Source: Pigmentiphaga humi
GTDB lineage: Bacteria; Pseudomonadota; Gammaproteobacteria; Burkholderiales; Burkholderiaceae_B
Assembly: GCF_900606115.1 (NCBI RefSeq)
Contig: NZ_UWPJ01000008.1
Span: 1 to 64,000 of the forward strand
Direction of reading: 5' to 3'
Length of the DNA: 64,000 bases
This document shows, piece by piece, positions 61,936 through 64,000 of the stretch (positions are counted from its first letter, which is position 1; each line of letters begins with the position of its first letter). The notes under the pieces were generated by a model. The model saw only the letters and a list, made by a program, of their open reading frames with translations. It was not told the DNA's origin and did no database searches. The position numbers and the translations under genes are program-made.

Positions 61936-63093
61936 ATGGCCCGCCTGAGCTGGAGCAACCCCTCCGTCCGTTCCGCCGCCTACCAGGCCATGGCGGTCGC
62001 CGCCGTGGCGGCCGTCGCCTGGTTCCTGGTGTCCAACACCCTGGCCAACCTCGCGGCGCGCAACATCGCCTCGGGCTTCGGCTTTCTCGGCCGCGAGGCC
62101 GGCTTCGCCATCGGCGAAAGCCCCATCGCCTACGAACCGCAGGACACCTACGGCCGCGCGCTACTGGTCGGGCTGCTGAACACTTTGCGCGTGGCGGCGG
62201 TCGGCATCGTGCTGGCCACGGTGCTGGGCACGCTCATGGGGATCGCGCGGCTGTCGCGCAACTGGCCGGTGGCGCGGCTCGCCGCCGCCTATGTCGAGCT
62301 GATGCGCAACACGCCGCTGCTTCTGCAGCTGTTCCTCTGGTATGCGCTGATCACCGAAACCCTGCCGCCGGCGCGCCAGGCCATCCAGCTGCTGCCCGGC
62401 ATATTCGTCTCCAACCGCGGCATCAAGCTCCCGCTGCCGGCCGACAGCCTCGGGTTCGACCTGGCCGGGCTCGGCCTGCTGCTGGCCGCGGCGCTCTCGC
62501 TGCTGCTCGCGCACCTGGCGCGCCGCAAGCGGCACAGCGGCGGCCAGGCGCGTCCGCTGGGCTGGACCAGCGCCGGCCTGCTCGTCGGCCTGCCGCTGGC
62601 CGGCTGGCTGGCAGGGGGCGCGCCCACCGCCTTCGACGTGCCGCGCCTGCAGGGTTTCGGCTTCGTCGGCGGCACCACGCTCACGCCGGAGTACACCGCG
62701 CTGCTGTTCGGACTGGTGATCTATACCGGCGCCTTCATCGCCGAAGTGGTGCGCGCCGGCATCCAGTCCGTGGACCGCGGCCAGTGGGAAGCAGCCGAGT
62801 CGCTCGGCCTGCCGCGGCGCGCCGTGCTGCGGCAGGTCGTGCTGCCGCAGGCCTTGCGCGTCATCATCCCGCCGCTGACCAGCCAGTATTTGAACCTGAC
62901 CAAGAACAGTTCGCTGGCGGTGGCGATCGGCTACCCGGACATCGTCTCCATCGCCAACACCACCCTGAACCAGACCGGCCAGGCGATCGAAGGCGTGCTG
63001 ATCATCATGGCCGTCTACCTGGCGATCAGCCTGACCATCTCCGTCCTGATCAACTTCTACAACCGCCGCATGGCGTTCGTGGAACGCCAATGA
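61936..63093 (+). CDS. aapQ: General L-amino-acid ABC transporter permease AapQ
   Basis: A 385-residue inner-membrane permease of the polar amino-acid (His/Glu/Gln/Arg) family with a long insertion between helices, typical of AapQ. The N-terminal permease segment is LLVGLLNTLRVAAVGIVLATVLGTLMGIARLSRNWPVARLAAAYVELMRNTPLLLQLFLWY. The EAA loop is EAAESLGLPRRAVLRQVVLPQALRVIIPPLTSQYLNLTKNSSLAVAIGYPD. It overlaps aapM by ATGA. Confidence 0.94.
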   Translation: MARLSWSNPSVRSAAYQAMAVAAVAAVAWFLVSNTLANLAARNIASGFGFLGREAGFAIGESPIAYEPQDTYGRALLVGLLNTLRVAAVGIVLATVLGTLMGIARLSRNWPVARLAAAYVELMRNTPLLLQLFLWYALITETLPPARQAIQLLPGIFVSNRGIKLPLPADSLGFDLAGLGLLLAAALSLLLAHLARRKRHSGGQARPLGWTSAGLLVGLPLAGWLAGGAPTAFDVPRLQGFGFVGGTTLTPEYTALLFGLVIYTGAFIAEVVRAGIQSVDRGQWEAAESLGLPRRAVLRQVVLPQALRVIIPPLTSQYLNLTKNSSLAVAIGYPDIVSIANTTLNQTGQAIEGVLIIMAVYLAISLTISVLINFYNRRMAFVERQ

Positions 63094-64000
63094 GCCCGGC
63101 GTCTCCGGTCGACAATACCCCCGAGCCAGGGCGCCGCGGATCCGGCTCCGCCGGTCCGCCAGCGCCGCCCCCTGGGCCCGGCGCCGGGCCGCCCCAAGGC
63201 GGGCCCAGGCCCCCTCGGGGGGCTGCCGCGCAGCGGCTGGGGGTTCATCATGCTGGGCGCGCGAAGCGCATAGGGGGGGTCCTGTTCTCGTCCCCTTTGA
63301 ATATCGTGCTCACGCTGCTGGCGGCGTGGCTGCTGCTGATGGTGGTGCCGGCGCTGGTGGACTGGGGCGTGCTGCGGGCGACGTTCTCGGCGGAATCGGC
63401 GCAGGCCTGCCGCGATGCCGGCGGGGCCTGCTGGGCATTCATCGCCGAAAAGCACCGGCTCATCCTGTTCGGGCTCTATCCCTACGACGAGCAGTGGCGG
63501 CCGCTGGTGGCCAGCGTGCTGCTGATCGGCGCGGTGGTGGCGAGCTGCATGCGGCGCTTCTGGAACCGCTGGCTGGCGCTCGTCTGGGCAGTGGCGCTGA
63601 CGGCGACCGGGGTGCTGATGTGGGGCGGCGTGCTGGGGCTCAGCTACGTGGAGAACGAGCGCTGGGGCGGCCTGCCGCTGACGCTGATCCTGGCCACTTT
63701 CGGCATGGGGCTGGCCTTCCCGCTCGGCGTGCTGCTGGCGCTGGGCCGGCGGTCGCGCCTGCCGGCCATCAAGGCGCTGTGCGTGGTCTACATCGAACTG
63801 GTGCGCGGGGTGCCGCTGATCAGCCTGCTGTTCATGTCCTCGGTCATGCTGCCGCTGTTCCTGCCCGAGGGATGGAGCATGGACAAGCTGCTGCGCGCGC
63901 AGATCGCCATCATCCTGTTCGCGGCCGCCTACCTGGCCGAACTGGTGCGCGGCGGCCTGCAGGCCATTCCCAAGGGACAATACGAAGGCGCGGACTCGCT
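63090..64000 (+). CDS. aapM: General L-amino-acid ABC transporter permease AapM, partial, repeat-extended N-terminus
   Basis: The frame from the ATGA overlap at 63090 stays open to the right edge, about 303 residues so far. Normal AapM sequence begins near residue 65 (LFSSPLNIVLTLLAAWLLLMVVPALVDW) and continues with LIFGLYPYDEQWRPL-type text and the permease core (FPLGVLLALGRRSRLPAIKALCVVYIELVRGVPLISLLFMSSVMLPLFLPEG). Residues about 13-63 are the translation of a dispersed-repeat copy, a Pro/Gly/Arg-rich stretch. Translation might instead begin at a later TTG or GTG near 63297-63306, which would leave the repeat untranslated. Confidence 0.85.
   Translation, partial: MSPASPVDNTPEPGRRGSGSAGPPAPPPGPGAGPPQGGPRPPRGAAAQRLGVHHAGRAKRIGGVLFSSPLNIVLTLLAAWLLLMVVPALVDWGVLRATFSAESAQACRDAGGACWAFIAEKHRLILFGLYPYDEQWRPLVASVLLIGAVVASCMRRFWNRWLALVWAVALTATGVLMWGGVLGLSYVENERWGGLPLTLILATFGMGLAFPLGVLLALGRRSRLPAIKALCVVYIELVRGVPLISLLFMSSVMLPLFLPEGWSMDKLLRAQIAIILFAAAYLAELVRGGLQAIPKGQYEGADS
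63129..63280 (-). repeat. Long composite copy of the dispersed repeat at the aapM start
   Basis: It begins GCGCCGCGGATCCGGC, as in the inverted copy at 33307, continues with GCCAGCGCCGCCCCCTGGG, a nested GGCCCGGCGCCGGGCC/GGGCCC region and a CCCCCTCGGGGGG palindrome, and ends with GCGCGCGAAGCGCATAGGGGGG. It is about twice the length of the other copies, and it lies in an open reading frame. Confidence 0.75.

Overview
The window is a high-GC, gene-dense stretch of a betaproteobacterial chromosome, most likely Alcaligenaceae (Bordetella or Achromobacter type). The evidence is the tRNA-Tyr/tRNA-Gly/tRNA-Thr/tuf order at the left edge, seven periplasmic Bug (TctC-like) binding proteins, many LysR and MarR regulators beside small aromatic-catabolism clusters, and a dispersed GC-rich repeat of roughly 25-150 bp. 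The genus is an inference from gene content; no marker gene is complete enough to fix the species.

Layout. 1-625: start of tuf and three tRNA genes (minus strand) behind a near-consensus promoter. 776-1894: 4-hydroxyphenylpyruvate dioxygenase. 1897-13444: a type II secretion system, with gspC on the minus strand and gspGHIJKLMN-D-E-F on the plus strand, most junctions overlapping by 1-4 bases. 13458-13955: glutathione peroxidase. 14016-19176: LysR, benzoylformate decarboxylase, aldehyde dehydrogenase and a Bug protein (lower mandelate/phenylglyoxylate type pathway). 19225-23438: MarR, FAD monooxygenase, hydroxyquinol 1,2-dioxygenase and maleylacetate reductase (resorcinol/hydroxyquinol route). 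23518-26294: kynB, kynA and an aromatic aminotransferase. 26451-31741: Rieske oxygenase, Bug, MarR, ligAB and pobA (protocatechuate 4,5-cleavage entry). 31786-34373: UbiD decarboxylase and Bug, divergent from LysR. 35425-44694: LysR, then a long operon with a DHDPS-like aldolase, three Bug proteins, an NTF2-like protein, a FAD monooxygenase and an ACMSD-like amidohydrolase, ending with LysR. 44691-50144 (minus): ABC importer, alpha/beta hydrolase, Rieske oxygenase, an unknown small protein and a frameshifted binding protein. 50487-57458: LysR, Bug, then a FAD monooxygenase divergent from a hydrolase/LigA-like/LigB-like/AraC operon. 57473-64000: CYTH-CHAD protein, FtsXE, and the start of an AapJQM amino-acid ABC transporter.

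The shared theme after 14 kb is import and oxidation of aromatic or heterocyclic acids. Each cluster has its own regulator, usually transcribed divergently with a visible palindrome between, and often its own Bug protein. Three clusters (36.7-43.7, 44.7-50.1 and 52.7-57.5 kb) have gene combinations I cannot match to a named pathway and are the best places to look for new biochemistry. The most unusual structural signals are repeat-derived sequence read as protein in GspJ and AapM, a shared 37-bp promoter/operator unit at two promoters of the MarR/lig region, a frameshift in a G8 tract of the ABC binding protein gene, and a four-codon ORF coupled by TAATG to a monooxygenase gene.
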